A stretch of 64,000 nt of DNA from Anolis sagrei (Eukaryota > Chordata > Lepidosauria > Squamata > Anolidae): positions 165,962,822-166,026,821 of the forward strand of contig NC_090025.1 in assembly GCF_037176765.1 (NCBI RefSeq). The letters are read 5' to 3'. The position numbers were made by a program, and so were the translations under genes. The notes under the pieces are model-generated. The model saw nothing but the letters and a program-made list of their open reading frames with translations. It had not been told where the DNA came from and did not search any database. This document shows, piece after piece, positions 1-10,317 of the stretch (position 1 is the first letter of the stretch; every line of letters starts with the position of its first letter).

Positions 1-425
1 GATGCATATATTTTACTAGCAGATCTTGGAACAAGGAAAAAACAAGAACTTTTAACTCAGTATGTTTGAACAACAACAAATAGAAATACGTACAACCTCC
101 ACACCTCCCTCTCTGAGTATAAGGCTCTCTGGTCCAAATCATCATAATATAAAACACAACCAAAGTGCTCTCAATACATAGCCATCCAGACTCTGTTTAA
201 AGGTCCACCACCATCCAAGGCACTCTAATCCACTTCTTTTAGTAAATTAATTTAATTACGAAACCTTGAAGGGATAAGCAAATTAGTAAGGACTATTATG
301 TGTATGAAAGGATTCTGTGGTCAACTATGATGAGGAAAGAATATTCTTAAGTTGGACACCTCTCCAGAGGTATCCAGTCAGAACAGTGAGATTGTGCTCA
401 GAATTGAGCTCATTTTAAAGCAAGC
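1..425. other. Intergenic; short CR1-like scrap
   Basis: No gene seen. Bases about 178-235 resemble the reverse strand of a CR1 LINE 3' region (the 'catccagactctgtttaaag' stretch is shared with the larger CR1 at 34.3 kb). The rest is AT-rich unique-looking sequence. Confidence 0.4.
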
Positions 426-433
426 ATCTAGTT

Positions 434-1201
434 CAGCGGTCCTCAACCTTCCTAATGCCATGACACCTTAATTCAGTTGCTCATGTTGTGGTGACCCCCA
501 ACCATTCGTTGCTACTTCATAATTGTAATTTTGCTACTGTTATGAATTGTAATGTAAATATCTGATATGCAAGATGTATTTTCATTCATTGGACAAAAAT
601 GCCTGATACATCCAAATTTGAATATTGGTGGGGTTGGGAGGGATTGATTTTGTCATTTGGGAGTTGTAGTGGCTGGGATGTATAATTAACCTACAATCAA
701 AGAATATTCTGAACTCCACTAACTATGGAATTGAACCAAACTTGGCACACAGAACTCCCATAACCAACAGAAAACACTGAAAGGGTTTGGTGGGCATTGA
801 CATTGAGTTTTGCAGTTGTAGTTCACCAGAGACCCCTATGGACTCAAACAATGATGAATCTGGACCAAACTTGACATCAATACTCAAAATGCCCAAATTT
901 GAACACTGGTGGAGTTTGGGGAAAATAGACCTTGACACACTACCATGAGCATTTCTGCTCTCCCCTCCTTGCTTGGAGTCTCAGAAATAGCCTTCCTCTT
1001 AGCTGAAAGGCCAGCTGAGAGGATTCACCATCTGTTTCCAAAAAGGAAGAAAAGAACAGGCTGAGAGATCTTCAGCCTTCTTGGCCAAAGGGGTTCCTAA
1101 GACCATCAGAAATATGTGTTTTCTGATAGACTTCAGTGACCCCTCTGACACTCCCTCACGATCTCCCCCAGGGGTCCCGACCCCCAGGTTGAGAAACGCT
1201 G
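434..1201. mobile_element. Non-autonomous hAT (Charlie-like) element carrying a Helitron-type cassette
   Basis: The left end reads CAGCGGTCCTCAACC and the right end is its inverted partner (GGTTGAGAAACGCTG). The element is flanked by a perfect 8-bp duplication ATCTAGTT (426-433 and 1202-1209), the hAT hallmark. It is 768 bp with no transposase. Its middle (about 655-945) is nearly the same sequence as the body of the Helitrons at 2.5 kb and 47.3 kb ('gggagttgtagt', 'gaaccaaacttggcacacag', 'catgaccaacagaaaacact'), so it looks chimeric. Boundaries are firm; the direction of sequence exchange is not. Confidence 0.88.
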
Positions 1202-1209
1202 ATCTAGTT

Positions 1210-2200
1210 GGTAGATCTTAAGGTAACTAACCATACAGAATATCAATCTGAGCCACCATTTGGTTCCAACTCTGGTGGTAGGTTGGAAAGAATAATCTTG
1301 GCTATTGTCTTCCTTGTGAATTCTCTTCAGAATATAATCTGAACTTTGAATGAACTATCCAAAATAGTAAACCTATTGTCTTGTTGTTGTTGCTGTTGCT
1401 GTTGCTTTGCATAATACCTTTAGACTAAAATCTGGAACATATTGACTGGCTCACTAACATGATAGACATCGATTGATACTGATACAGAAGCATATTTGAG
1501 TTGCTACTCTGCATCTGGCTCTGGTTGATAGTTCTTGAGATACTAACAAAATGCAGACATTGATTGAACCCGAAGTCTGCTCACCTCAGCTCTGGATGTC
1601 ATCCAATTAAAATAATAGATATCAGGTTCATGACAAGCAAAAGGTAATCATTCTTTTACAGACTATGTGCCAAGGAAGAAGAACATCTTTGAGCACAAAT
1701 GCCAAATTCAATATCAGAGGAAATCCCTGGGGACTACATTCTATTGACGTTGAGAGCAAATGCAAACAGGTGGGTTCAAAAATACCTGCATATTTTAATT
1801 TAAAGTTCCTGATGACAGTAACTAACAATCTGCAGAGCTATTTTAGAGTTTTATACCTGAGAAGAAAATGTACAAAATTTAGCAAACTAGCAAAAAAAAA
1901 ACAAAACCATGGTGAACCTAAGCAGGGTCAAAATCAGTCCCATGACCTGAGATTCACCATTCCAAGATATAGAAGATTTATGTAGTATGTTACTACCAGT
2001 AAATAAAAACTGGCATCACCCCTAGCATCAAAAAATGGAAGCACAATTTTCAGGAGCAATATACCTGTAATGACCAAGCAAGAAGCAATGGCTATTACAC
2101 TTTGTGCTCCACAGAGTTGGAAAATGATGCAATGTGGAATGCTGAACTAGAAGAAACAAAGAAAAAGTGATTCTTCTTAGGACCTTGTCATAATACAAAT
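1210..2200. other. Intergenic, no recognised feature
   Basis: A short GTT/GCT-rich run lies at about 1381-1407. Open frames here (for example 1665-1985) show no recognisable domain, splice context or codon signature, so no gene is called. Confidence 0.5.
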
Positions 2201-2204
2201 TCAT

Positions 2205-2335
2205 AGCATTCTGATTCCACTTTAATTGCCATGGCAACATTCAATGATATCTTGGAATTTGCACCTTGAAGAGGTATATTTAAAATGCTAATCTAGAGAT
2301 TTCAATTGTGTCTCTGAAGCCCATATCCCAAGAGT
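2205..2335. repeat. Decayed MITE fragment (unassigned DNA transposon)
   Basis: The segment 'ccactttaattgccatggca' followed by a degraded 'caatgatatcttggaattt' matches the family seen better preserved at 20836, 31595, 46212 and 51290. Ends cannot be defined. Confidence 0.35.
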
Positions 2336-2504
2336 TCAGAGTGTATAGATAGGCAGCTGAAGAAGAACCATAGTGCTACATTTGTGTAGAAAGCCCATTG
2401 TGCCTACGCTTGGACAGCAGCAACCTATACAATTGCTATATATATGTATATGCTCTGTGCATAATGAGTACCTTAAAAACAAAGGAACCAATGAATGAAA
2501 TAAC

Positions 2505-2927
2505 ACCAAATTGAACCGAACTTGGCACACAGGACTCCCATGACCAACAGAAAACACTAGAAGGGTTTGGTGGGCCTTGACCTTGAGTTTGGGAGTTGTA
2601 GTTCACCTACATCCAGAGAGTACTGTGGACACAAACAATTATGAATCTGAACCAAACTTGGCACAAGCACTCAATACGCCCAAATATGAACACGGAGTTT
2701 GGGGGAAATAGACCTTAACATTTGGGAGTTGTAGTCACTGGGATTCACAGTTCACATACAATCAAAGAGCATTCTGAACCCCACGAACGACAGAATCAGG
2801 GCAAACTTCCCACACAGAACCCCCATGACCAACAGAAAATACTTAAGGCCATCCAATCCAACTCCCTTCATCAGGGCAAGAAAACGTAATCAAAGTCCTT
2901 CTGACAAAGAGCCATCCAGCCATCGAT

Positions 2928-2970
<43 letters not shown>

Positions 2971-3222
2971 TGATTCACACACATACAGATATCATATCAT
3001 AGATTTGAAAGGGACCCCTAAAGAAGGACAATGATATGTTGCATGTTCCAGGGTGGGCAACCCAGACACTCCCCACATCAACACTGACAAAGAAACAGCA
3101 AGAAATACTGTTTACCCACAAGCATAAAGAAATTACATATATTAGAAACCAACACTTTCTCGTTACTTTATTTTCCAGATCAACAGACTGGGCCGCAGCA
3201 ATGCATGGCAGGGGATAGCTAG
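2505..3222 (+). mobile_element. Helitron, 3' portion (5' truncated)
   Basis: The 3' end has a GC-rich hairpin region (gccgcagcaatgcatggc) followed about 10 bp later by terminal CTAG and a flanking T, the Helitron 3' signature. The body matches the full-length copy at 47267-48448, including the 'cacatcaacactgacaaaga' stretch before the terminus. The TC-type 5' end is missing. Confidence 0.75.
2927..2970. repeat. (GATA)n microsatellite
   Basis: About 11 perfect GATA units. They sit inside the Helitron at the place where the 47.3-kb copy has only 'gatgatagatatg', so the repeat expanded after insertion. Confidence 0.95.
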
Positions 3223-3601
3223 TTCTTTATATACAGTTAGCCATGATTTGAATATCTTCGGGGGGGGGGGGGGATTCAAAAAGCAAACCTTGATTTTGCC
3301 ACACACTGAACACTACACGGATGTGTAAGTATACCCTGCTTAACCTCCTGCCATTTCACATATTTTCAAGCTCTTGCTGGCATTTATTTGAGTTGCTCAT
3401 TGTTTTATATAAGGGACACCATTTTACTATGCCAGTGTATATAATTGGAGTTTCAAGAAGTTTGATATCCATAGGAGCTCCTGGAACCAAACTCTAGCAG
3501 ATACCAAGGGCCCACTGAACTCCAAAAAGATATTCTCTTCCATGAGGGGCTTACGGATCCTTCTCTCTTATTACATGTTATCAGAAATAAGGGGAACAGA
3601 G
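3223..3601. other. Intergenic; poly(G) tract
   Basis: Contains a 14-G run at 3260-3273. No gene or other repeat recognised. Confidence 0.5.
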
Positions 3602-4079
3602 ATAGTCTCTAGGCCTGGGCAGTTTCGTTCGTTAATTTTGTAATTCGTTAAATATTCGTTATTTTTAGCAATTACGAAACGATTACAAAACACATTTTCA
3701 AACCCGGAAGGGTTTTAAAATAACGAAACGGCATCCCCCATACTTTTAACGAGCTTCCGCCCGTTTCGTAAATGGGATGGAGGATGCTGGTGCCCTGGGA
3801 GCCAATCCGGCGCTCCCAAGCACCCAAGTAGTGCACCGTGGCTGTTTCTGATTGGCCGGCAAGCCCTTTAAAAGCAGCTCCGCGTGGCCGCACAGCTCAT
3901 TTGTTGCGGAGGCGAGGGAGAAGAGAAGAGGTCCGGGAGGGCGGCTTGCATTGGGTTAGCTTGGTTGGTTGCTGGCTAAGCTTGGATTGGATTTATTCCT
4001 TGCTTATTATTCATTCCTTGCTTATTATTCATTCCTTGCTTGGATTCATTCCTTCCTTCGGTTTTTGTTAATTTGTTAA

Positions 4080-4495
4080 TTTTCAATTTTTAAATATTTT
4101 TTAAAAATACCTTTCTTTTATTCTTAAAAAAAACAAAAAATATTCTAAAAAAAAGACTCTTCTGTTGGTGTGTGCTCTCATTTGCCCTGTCTCGTGGCTG
4201 TGTTTGGTCCACATCAGGGCCAGTTTTTGGTTAACTTTCCATTTTTGAATATTTTTAAAAAATACCTGTCTTTTATTCTTAAAAAAATACAAAAAATATT
4301 CTAAAAAAAAAAGACTCTTCTGTTGGTGTGTGCTCTCGTTTGCCCTGTCTCGTGGCTGTGTTTGGTCCACATCAGGGCCAGTTTTTGGTTAATTTTCCAT
4401 TTTTGAATTTTTTTAAAAATACCTGTCTTTTATTCTTAAAAAAAATACAAAACATATTCTAAAAAAATAAAAGAGTCTTCGGTGGCTGTGTGTGC
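4080..4495. repeat. 158-bp tandem repeat inside the hAT derivative
   Basis: Roughly 2.6 copies. Landmarks such as 'gactcttctgttggtgtgtg' recur at 4155 and 4313 (period 158), each preceded by an A/T-rich stretch and followed by 'tttggtccacatcagggcca'. This lies upstream of the BED ORF. Confidence 0.85.
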
Positions 4496-4500
4496 GTTTG

Positions 4501-4968
4501 TCATTTGTGTAGTTCCAACCAGTGCGCTCTTTTTGCCAACACAAAGTGCTATAATACAGTGCTTGCTCATTTGTGTAGTTCCAACCAGTGCGCTCCTTTT
4601 GCCAACACAAAGTGCTACATACACTGCTCGCTCATCATTTGTGTAGTTCCAACCAGTGCGCTCTTTTTGCCAACACAAAGTGCTATAATACAGTGCTTGC
4701 TCATCATTTGTGTAGTTCCAACCAGTGCGCTCCTTTTGCCAACACAAAGTGCTACATACACTGCTCGCTCATCATTTGTGTAGTTCCAACCAGTGCGCTC
4801 CTTTTGCCAACACAAAGTGCTATAATACAGTGCTCGCTCATTTGTGTAGTTCCAACCAGTGCGCTCCTTTTGCCAACAGAAAGTGCTATAATACAGTGCT
4901 CACTCATTTGTGTAGTTCCAACCAGTGCGGTCCTTTTGCTCATTATTTGTGTAGTTCCAACCAGTGTG
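4501..4968. repeat. About 66-69-bp tandem array inside the hAT derivative
   Basis: About six full units plus partial ones, built on 'gtgtagttccaaccagtgcg' then 'ccaacacaaagtgctataat'. Units alternate between ...TATAATACAGTG and ...ACATACACTG endings, and some carry an extra TCA, suggesting a higher-order two-unit period. The array stays open in several frames on both strands, so long frames here are artefacts of the repeat. Confidence 0.9.
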
Positions 4969-5607
4969 ATGAAACGCTTCCTTCCCGGCTTTGCTAGTCG
5001 CAAGGGCCAAGTGCTATCGCGAATACCGAAGAAAGGCAGGGGACTGAAGATGAACACATTGACAAGAAGGGAACATTCATCCAACGAGATGGTTATTGAA
5101 ACACCCACAGATGCTTCAACCAGCTGTGAGATGGCAGAACCTTCTTCTTCATCAGTTCAAAAGACTCTACGTTCAGATCCTGATGTCCTTCCAACTACCT
5201 CTGATACTACTTGTTATGAAAAGGAGGGCGAGGAGGCGGACGTGTCAGAGGAATGGGAGGAAGACAAGATGGAATGTGCTTCCACCACAGGAATTAGTGA
5301 TCAAGACGAGGACTGCATGCTGATGGAGGGCGAGCTACAGAAACAACCAACAATTATACTCCCTTCCACAAACACCGACAGTCCAAACACGAGCATGAGT
5401 ACATCTGAAGTGCCTAGTAGGGGTAGGCCGAGATCGCTCCTATGGAATCATTACGACGTCCATAATGAGAGGGCCACTTTGGCAGTTTGCAGGCATTGCG
5501 GTGTGAGCGTCAGCAGAGGAAAAGATATGAGGCATCTTGCCACAACAGGGCTAAGGATGCACATTAAGATACACCACCCAAATGTGAAGTTGGTCCTTCT
5601 TACTTAA
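4969..5607 (+). CDS. BED-type zinc-finger protein of hAT origin, lacking transposase core
   Basis: A 212-residue open frame. The start chosen is the first ATG after the tandem array (MKRFLPGFASRKGQ); the frame is open further upstream only through repeat units. Residues about 1-150 are low-complexity: basic at the start, then Ser/Thr-rich and acidic around EEWEEDKMEC. An AT-hook-like RGRP core precedes a BED finger at about 157-206 with W159, C174-x2-C177 and H198/H202-203. BED fingers are the N-terminal DNA-binding module of hAT transposases and of domesticated ZBED proteins. The usual RNase-H-like catalytic region and dimerisation domain are absent: the frame stops six residues after the finger's HHPNV. 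It could be a repressor-like leftover or a transposase first exon whose later exons were lost. Whether it is expressed is unknown. Confidence 0.6.
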   Translation: MKRFLPGFASRKGQVLSRIPKKGRGLKMNTLTRREHSSNEMVIETPTDASTSCEMAEPSSSSVQKTLRSDPDVLPTTSDTTCYEKEGEEADVSEEWEEDKMECASTTGISDQDEDCMLMEGELQKQPTIILPSTNTDSPNTSMSTSEVPSRGRPRSLLWNHYDVHNERATLAVCRHCGVSVSRGKDMRHLATTGLRMHIKIHHPNVKLVLLT

Positions 5608-6263
5608 CTTGCAATACTGCTACAGAAATTAGTATGTATGCAATACTTCCCAGATAATTTTCAGAGTTTTTTCAAAGTGCAATTTCTGTTACTTTTTGTT
5701 ACTTTTTCTTTATTTATTTCTTATATTTACTTTCTAAGTTTTTATAATATTATTTTTATATATTAATAATTTATAATTTAATTTTATATATTATTTTTAT
5801 TATTATTTATAATTATATTTTATAAATATTTTATAAATTTAATTATATTTTATTTAAATATTTATATTATTATTTATTTCATTTATATAATAATATATTA
5901 TTATATTATATTATATTATATTATATTATATTGTATATATTATATAATTTTATATTATTTATTATTATTATTATTTATTATTATTTATATTTTATTTATT
6001 TAAATTTTATTATTATATTATTGTTTATTTCATTATATTATTAAATTGACTCAGTTTTGGCTACTTTCTCTTATTACTTTTTTATTTAATATCTTAATAT
6101 CTTGTTCTATTTGATTATTTTATTTGATTTATTTTATGAAATGATTTTGTTTATAGAGCATTTAGCATTGCGCAATCGCGTCCGCCATTTTAACAAATCG
6201 ATTCGTTATTATTTTAATAGCGAATCAATTCGTATTTAATAACGAAGTTTCGGAAGTCGTTTT

Positions 6264-6388
6264 TGCGCATGCGCAAATCGCGTCCGCCATCTTAACGAAT
6301 CGATTCGTTATAACCTTAACGAATCGGCCCCGCACCAATAACGAAGCTTCGGAAGTGATTTGCACATGCGCGGGGTGTCCGCCATCTT
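6264..6388. promoter_or_regulatory. NRF1-like and YY1-like motifs in hAT right end
   Basis: TGCGCATGCGCA (6264-6275) is the palindromic NRF1-type core; CCGCCATCTT (6284-6293 and 6379-6388) fits YY1. A weaker TGCACATGCGCG lies at 6361-6372. They sit in the triplicated subterminal block, which may equally be the transposase-binding site. The motif match is direct; the function is inferred. Confidence 0.4.
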
Positions 6389-6547
6389 AACGAATCGATT
6401 CGTAAATATTTACGAAATTTCGTAAATACCGAACTTTTTTAAGGGAAAATTTTGTAATTATTTTAAATATCGAAACAAAAAAACACCCCAATTACAAATC
6501 GATTTTAGAAACAAATTTTTGCGTTGTTACCCAGGCCTAATAGTCTC

Positions 6548-7140
6548 TAACCCTCAGAAATGTCCCATTTCAGAACAACATCAATCACTATGTGTGCCTG
6601 CAATAAATATAAATTCCTTGCAATATATCAAAAAAATTCATAGTGTATGGTTAGCCAACACATCTGACATCCATCCCTCTTCCATGGCAAAAAAAAATTA
6701 AGAATAGCTTTTTTTAAATCATAATTTTGGCAAGTTTTGTGTGGGCTATATACGACCCTTACTCTGGTATGGAGGATGACATTGTGGCCTCTGGGCCACC
6801 CCAGAAGTGGTAAACTCATCAGAGGGATCCCATACTATACATGGGAATCTGGGGGGTGGGGTGATCAGAATTAAACATGAACCTATAGAACAAAGATAGA
6901 GGAGAGTTTGAGATTTTGGGGTGACATCCATGAATTCTTCACTGAATCACAATTTTTCAACATCTGTATGTGTGGGATATATGGCATCCAAAACCCACAA
7001 ACATTCCTCCTTCCTCTCAATCCCTATCCCCTTTTGTGTCATGCCTTTTCTGGTTATAAAACTTAGCTGTCAAGTGGGCCTGTTTTTTATAGATTGTTTG
7101 GAATCTATGCTGGGAGCCTTTTCATCTTAGAGCAAGATTT
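6548..7140. other. Intergenic, no recognised feature
   Basis: No gene, splice-flanked frame or repeat recognised. Small open frames look random. Confidence 0.5.
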
Positions 7141-7144
7141 GTAT

Positions 7145-7262
7145 AATTATTTATTATTTATTTACAGTACTTATATTCTGCCCTTCTCACCCCAAAGGGG
7201 ACCCAGGGCGGATCACAGAACACATAAATGACAAACATTCAATGCTGATTATACAATGACAA
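7145..7262 (-). repeat. LINE 3'-end fragment (L2-like tail)
   Basis: Reads as the reverse complement of an 'agtccccttt...tataaataaataaata' LINE terminus: 'ttatttatttacagtactta', 'tattctgcccttctcacccc', 'aaggggaccca'. The same family's tail appears in + orientation at about 62466-62520. Confidence 0.5.
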
Positions 7263-7288
7263 GACAGACAACAGATAGAGGTATATAT

Positions 7289-7831
7289 TAGGCCTGGGTA
7301 ACAACGGAAAAATTTGTTTCTAAAATCGATTTGTTTTTTGGGGTTTTTTGCGTTTCGATATTTAAAAGAATTCCGATTTTTTTAAAAAAAAGTTCGATAT
7401 TTACGAAATTTCGTAAATGGTAAAAAAATTACAGAACAATAACGAAACAATAACGAAACAATAACGAATCGATTTGTTAATGGCGGACGCGACCGCGCAA
7501 TACGCTAAAAAACCTCCAAATGGGACAGGGGGAACTTCTGAAGCTTCCCTCTCCCTCTGTTGTTGACTGTTGGTGGGATATTATAATTTTTTTCACTAAT
7601 TAAACAAAAAACAACTATAAAACTTGCCCCAGACATGCAGAAATAATAACGAAACGACCTCAAACCAATAACGAAACGAATATATAATGAAATACGAAGC
7701 ATTTGCTAAACGAATTGAAAAATTCGTTTCATTTTTAAGTTGCTCCTGAATGGTTCGTTATCGCTTCGTTATAAAAAAATAACGATTTTTTAACGAATTA
7801 CGAATTAACGAAATGAAACCGCCCAGCCCTA
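7289..7831 (-). mobile_element. hAT MITE, same family as the 2.9-kb element
   Basis: Starts TAGGCCTGGGTAACAACGG and ends GCCCAGCCCTA, flanked by a perfect 8-bp duplication GTATATAT (7281-7288 and 7832-7839). It is 543 bp and inverted relative to the 2.9-kb element, with one copy of the 'atggcggacgcgaccgcgca' block. No coding capacity. Confidence 0.92.
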
Positions 7832-7839
7832 GTATATAT

Positions 7840-9397
7840 AGGCTTTTTTCTCATCTTTCGGCATCTTTGGAGGCTGTGCTTGGATCCAGCCACAGGGGGT
7901 GCTGTAGCTCCATCTTCTTGCCAAAGAGCTTTCTTTGTTCGTAAACTTTCCTGGGAACGTCATGCCTAAAATACCTCCTTACTTAATGTGGTTCCTATTC
8001 ATCTACTCACATTGCTGTTTTCAATCCACTAGGTGGGCGGGGGCTTTAAAATAAATGAATATGTGAGTGGGCAAGCAAAGTTTATGGGTAAGGAAATAGG
8101 AATTCAAGCTCCAGAAATTAATATATTTTCAAGATGGAGCCATTTACATTAGGCTTTCCTGGTGCTTGGGAAAGTTACATTTTGAACTATTACTCCAAAA
8201 TCCACAGCAAACAGATGAGTCATGCTGGCTGAGGATCCTGGGAGCTGTAGGCCACTATGTAGCATCTCTAAATCACTGGGCTTTCTAGAGACTACAAAAG
8301 AACTGAGCAACATCACGCAGGATATTAGCCAAGTATCCCATTTGGCAAGTCCATGAGTCATTACAATGAAAGCCTTTAAGAAAGATTCACAGTGACACTG
8401 TGTCAGGGTCAACAATCCAAGTGCCTCCTTTGGATAGAACTCTGGAGAGGAAATATCTCATTTCTGAGAGGAAATGATGTCAGTCTGTTCCATAAAATGG
8501 TTAAAATAATGTTTCTTGACTAGCTGGTGTTGGCTTTCAGGGACAATTACAATGCCAATTTTTAGGGGAGACAAGCAGTATGGTTTCATAGCCGCAACCC
8601 GAGAGCTAGAACTCTTTCCCGAATGTCCTTCTCAGAACAACCTCAATCAAAAACAAGAAGAAATTGCTAGCTTAGAGTTCTTTCAAATTATACCATATGT
8701 CACTTCAATTCTATTTCAATGGCCAAGGCTGCTTTCTATAGAATCCCAGAGTGTATAGTTTAGTGAAATGCTAGAGCTTTCCCTGGGTGAGAGTTCTATA
8801 TACCCTCATTATCACCAAATCACAGGATCACATTGGATGTTGACATGGCAGTTAAAGTAGAAGCATAGTGCCATAATGATAAAAATACCCTTAAAAACTG
8901 TGTAACATTTTATATAGTTGGGTGTAAGAGTGACCATGCTGGCTAGGGGATTCTGGGAATTGCCTCCTCCCCAAAGTAATTTTTCAAGCTCTATTGCAAA
9001 GACAGTTATGTCTCATTGGACACAACTATAGATTCTTGTTGGTGTTATGACTATGAGGACTATCATGATTAGCTTCTGTAGCCCAAAATATACCACAATG
9101 CTAGTGGAAGCTTTGACAATTAGACTGGTGGCATCCATGCTCTGGGGTGGCAAATTTGATCCTGGTTTTAGTCAAAACTTTAAAGGAATTATCCAATGAC
9201 AATTATATTGGCATAGAACCAATGCTTTCTAATCTGTATACTTAGTCTACTGCATCTCACTGTAATGGAAGATTCAGTTTCATCACCAAAAGAAAGATAC
9301 AACTGTTAATTAATTCAGGCAGTGATAATAAATAGTAGCAGGCACTATCTTGTTCTACAAAATGTGACAACTAAAAAAAAAGATACAATTCCAAGAT
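7840..9397. other. Intergenic, mostly unrecognised
   Basis: Around 8165-8290 a degraded piece with 'gaggatcctgggagctgtag' resembles the common MITE families of this window. Nothing coding is supported. Confidence 0.45.
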
Positions 9398-10260
9398 ATT
9401 GTCGAAGGCTTTCATCTGAGGATGCCTGCCATAAATCAGGCAAAACTTCAGGAGAGAATGCTTCTAGAACACGGCCATACAGCCTGAAAAACCTACAACA
9501 ACCCAATTCCAAAATACATCAATAGGAATTGTAGTACAAACCATCTACAGACCCACCAAGAAAATCCAACAAATGCTATGTTCAGCAAAGGACAAGAGGG
9601 ATCCTCTCACCTCTGCAGGAGTCCATGCAGCTGTGGACAAGTCTACATAACGCAGCATTGCCCAAACACGAATCAAGGAACATGAAAGGCACTGCAGACT
9701 ACTTCAACCAGAGAAGTCAGCCATAGCAGAGCACCTGAGGAACCAACCTGGACACAGCATATTATTTGAGAACACAGAAATGCTGGACCACTCTCACAAC
9801 CACCACGTCAGGCTACACAGAGAAGCCATTGAAATCCACAAGCATGTGGACAATTTCAACAGAAAGGAAGAAACCATGAAAATGAACAAAATCTGGCTAC
9901 CAGTATTAAAAAACTCAAAAATTACAACAGCAAAACAACAGAGAGTAAACAATCAGGCACATCAAATCACTTCTCAACAAACGATTCTCCCAGGCACTTC
10001 CAAGCCATTAAATGCTAATCAAGGGGGTCAGTTGAAACATTCACACCTAGCTCCAGCAGGCAAAAGTCCTTTGTCCCACCCTGGTCATTCCACAAATATA
10101 TAAACCTATTTTCCTACTTCCAACAGACCTCACTACCTCTGAGGATGCTTGCCATAGATGCAGGCAAAACGTCAGGAGAAAATGCCTCTAGAACACGGCC
10201 ATATAGCCTGGAAAAACCTACAACAACCCAGTGATTCCAGCCATGAAAGCCTTCGACAAT
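9398..10260 (+). mobile_element. Penelope-like element (PLE) with GIY-YIG coding remnant
   Basis: The left edge ATTGTCGAAGGCTTTCAT is the inverted copy of the right edge ATGAAAGCCTTCGACAAT. Inside each edge lies the same block (CTGAGGAT...GCCATA...GTCAGG...CGGCCATA...CCTACAACAACCCA) near 9415-9504 and 10139-10232, in direct orientation. Between them, translated pieces read CSCGQVYI, then RIKEHERHCRLLQPEKSAIAEHLRNQPGH, HREAIEIHKHVDNFNRKEE and KIWLPVL. This matches the C-terminal GIY-YIG endonuclease region of PLE reverse transcriptases. The copy is 5' truncated and decayed, with the reverse transcriptase absent. Confidence 0.85.
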
Positions 10261-10317
10261 ACATAGAATTGTAGTATCTATCTAGATCAAGAAAAGTAAA
10301 AAAAAAATCACTCTATT

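Larger units (their letters stand above)
3610..6539 (+). mobile_element. 2.9-kb hAT derivative with BED-finger ORF
   Basis: The ends are TAGGCCTGGG and CCCAGGCCTA, flanked by a perfect 8-bp duplication ATAGTCTC (3602-3609 and 6540-6547). The inverted repeats are perfect for only about 10 bp; the subterminal regions differ (TTTCGTTCGTTAA-type on the left, AACAACG/AATCGATT-type on the right). The same two ends occur in the 0.54-kb elements at 7289 and 52221, so this is the longer member of that family. Internally it holds two tandem-repeat blocks, a BED zinc-finger ORF, an AT-rich stretch (about 5690-6130) and three copies of a right subterminal block (near 6178, 6280, 6377). No hAT catalytic domain is present. 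Confidence 0.92.

Noticed and set aside
2505-3222. LTR or viral origin for the 'gggagttgtagtt' repeat family
   Set aside because: Terminal hairpin plus CTAG|T and TC starts at full copies indicate Helitrons; no LTR-type ends.
4436-4815. Cys-rich repetitive proteins on both strands in the hAT element
   Set aside because: Tandem-repeat artefact; open on both strands and in several frames.
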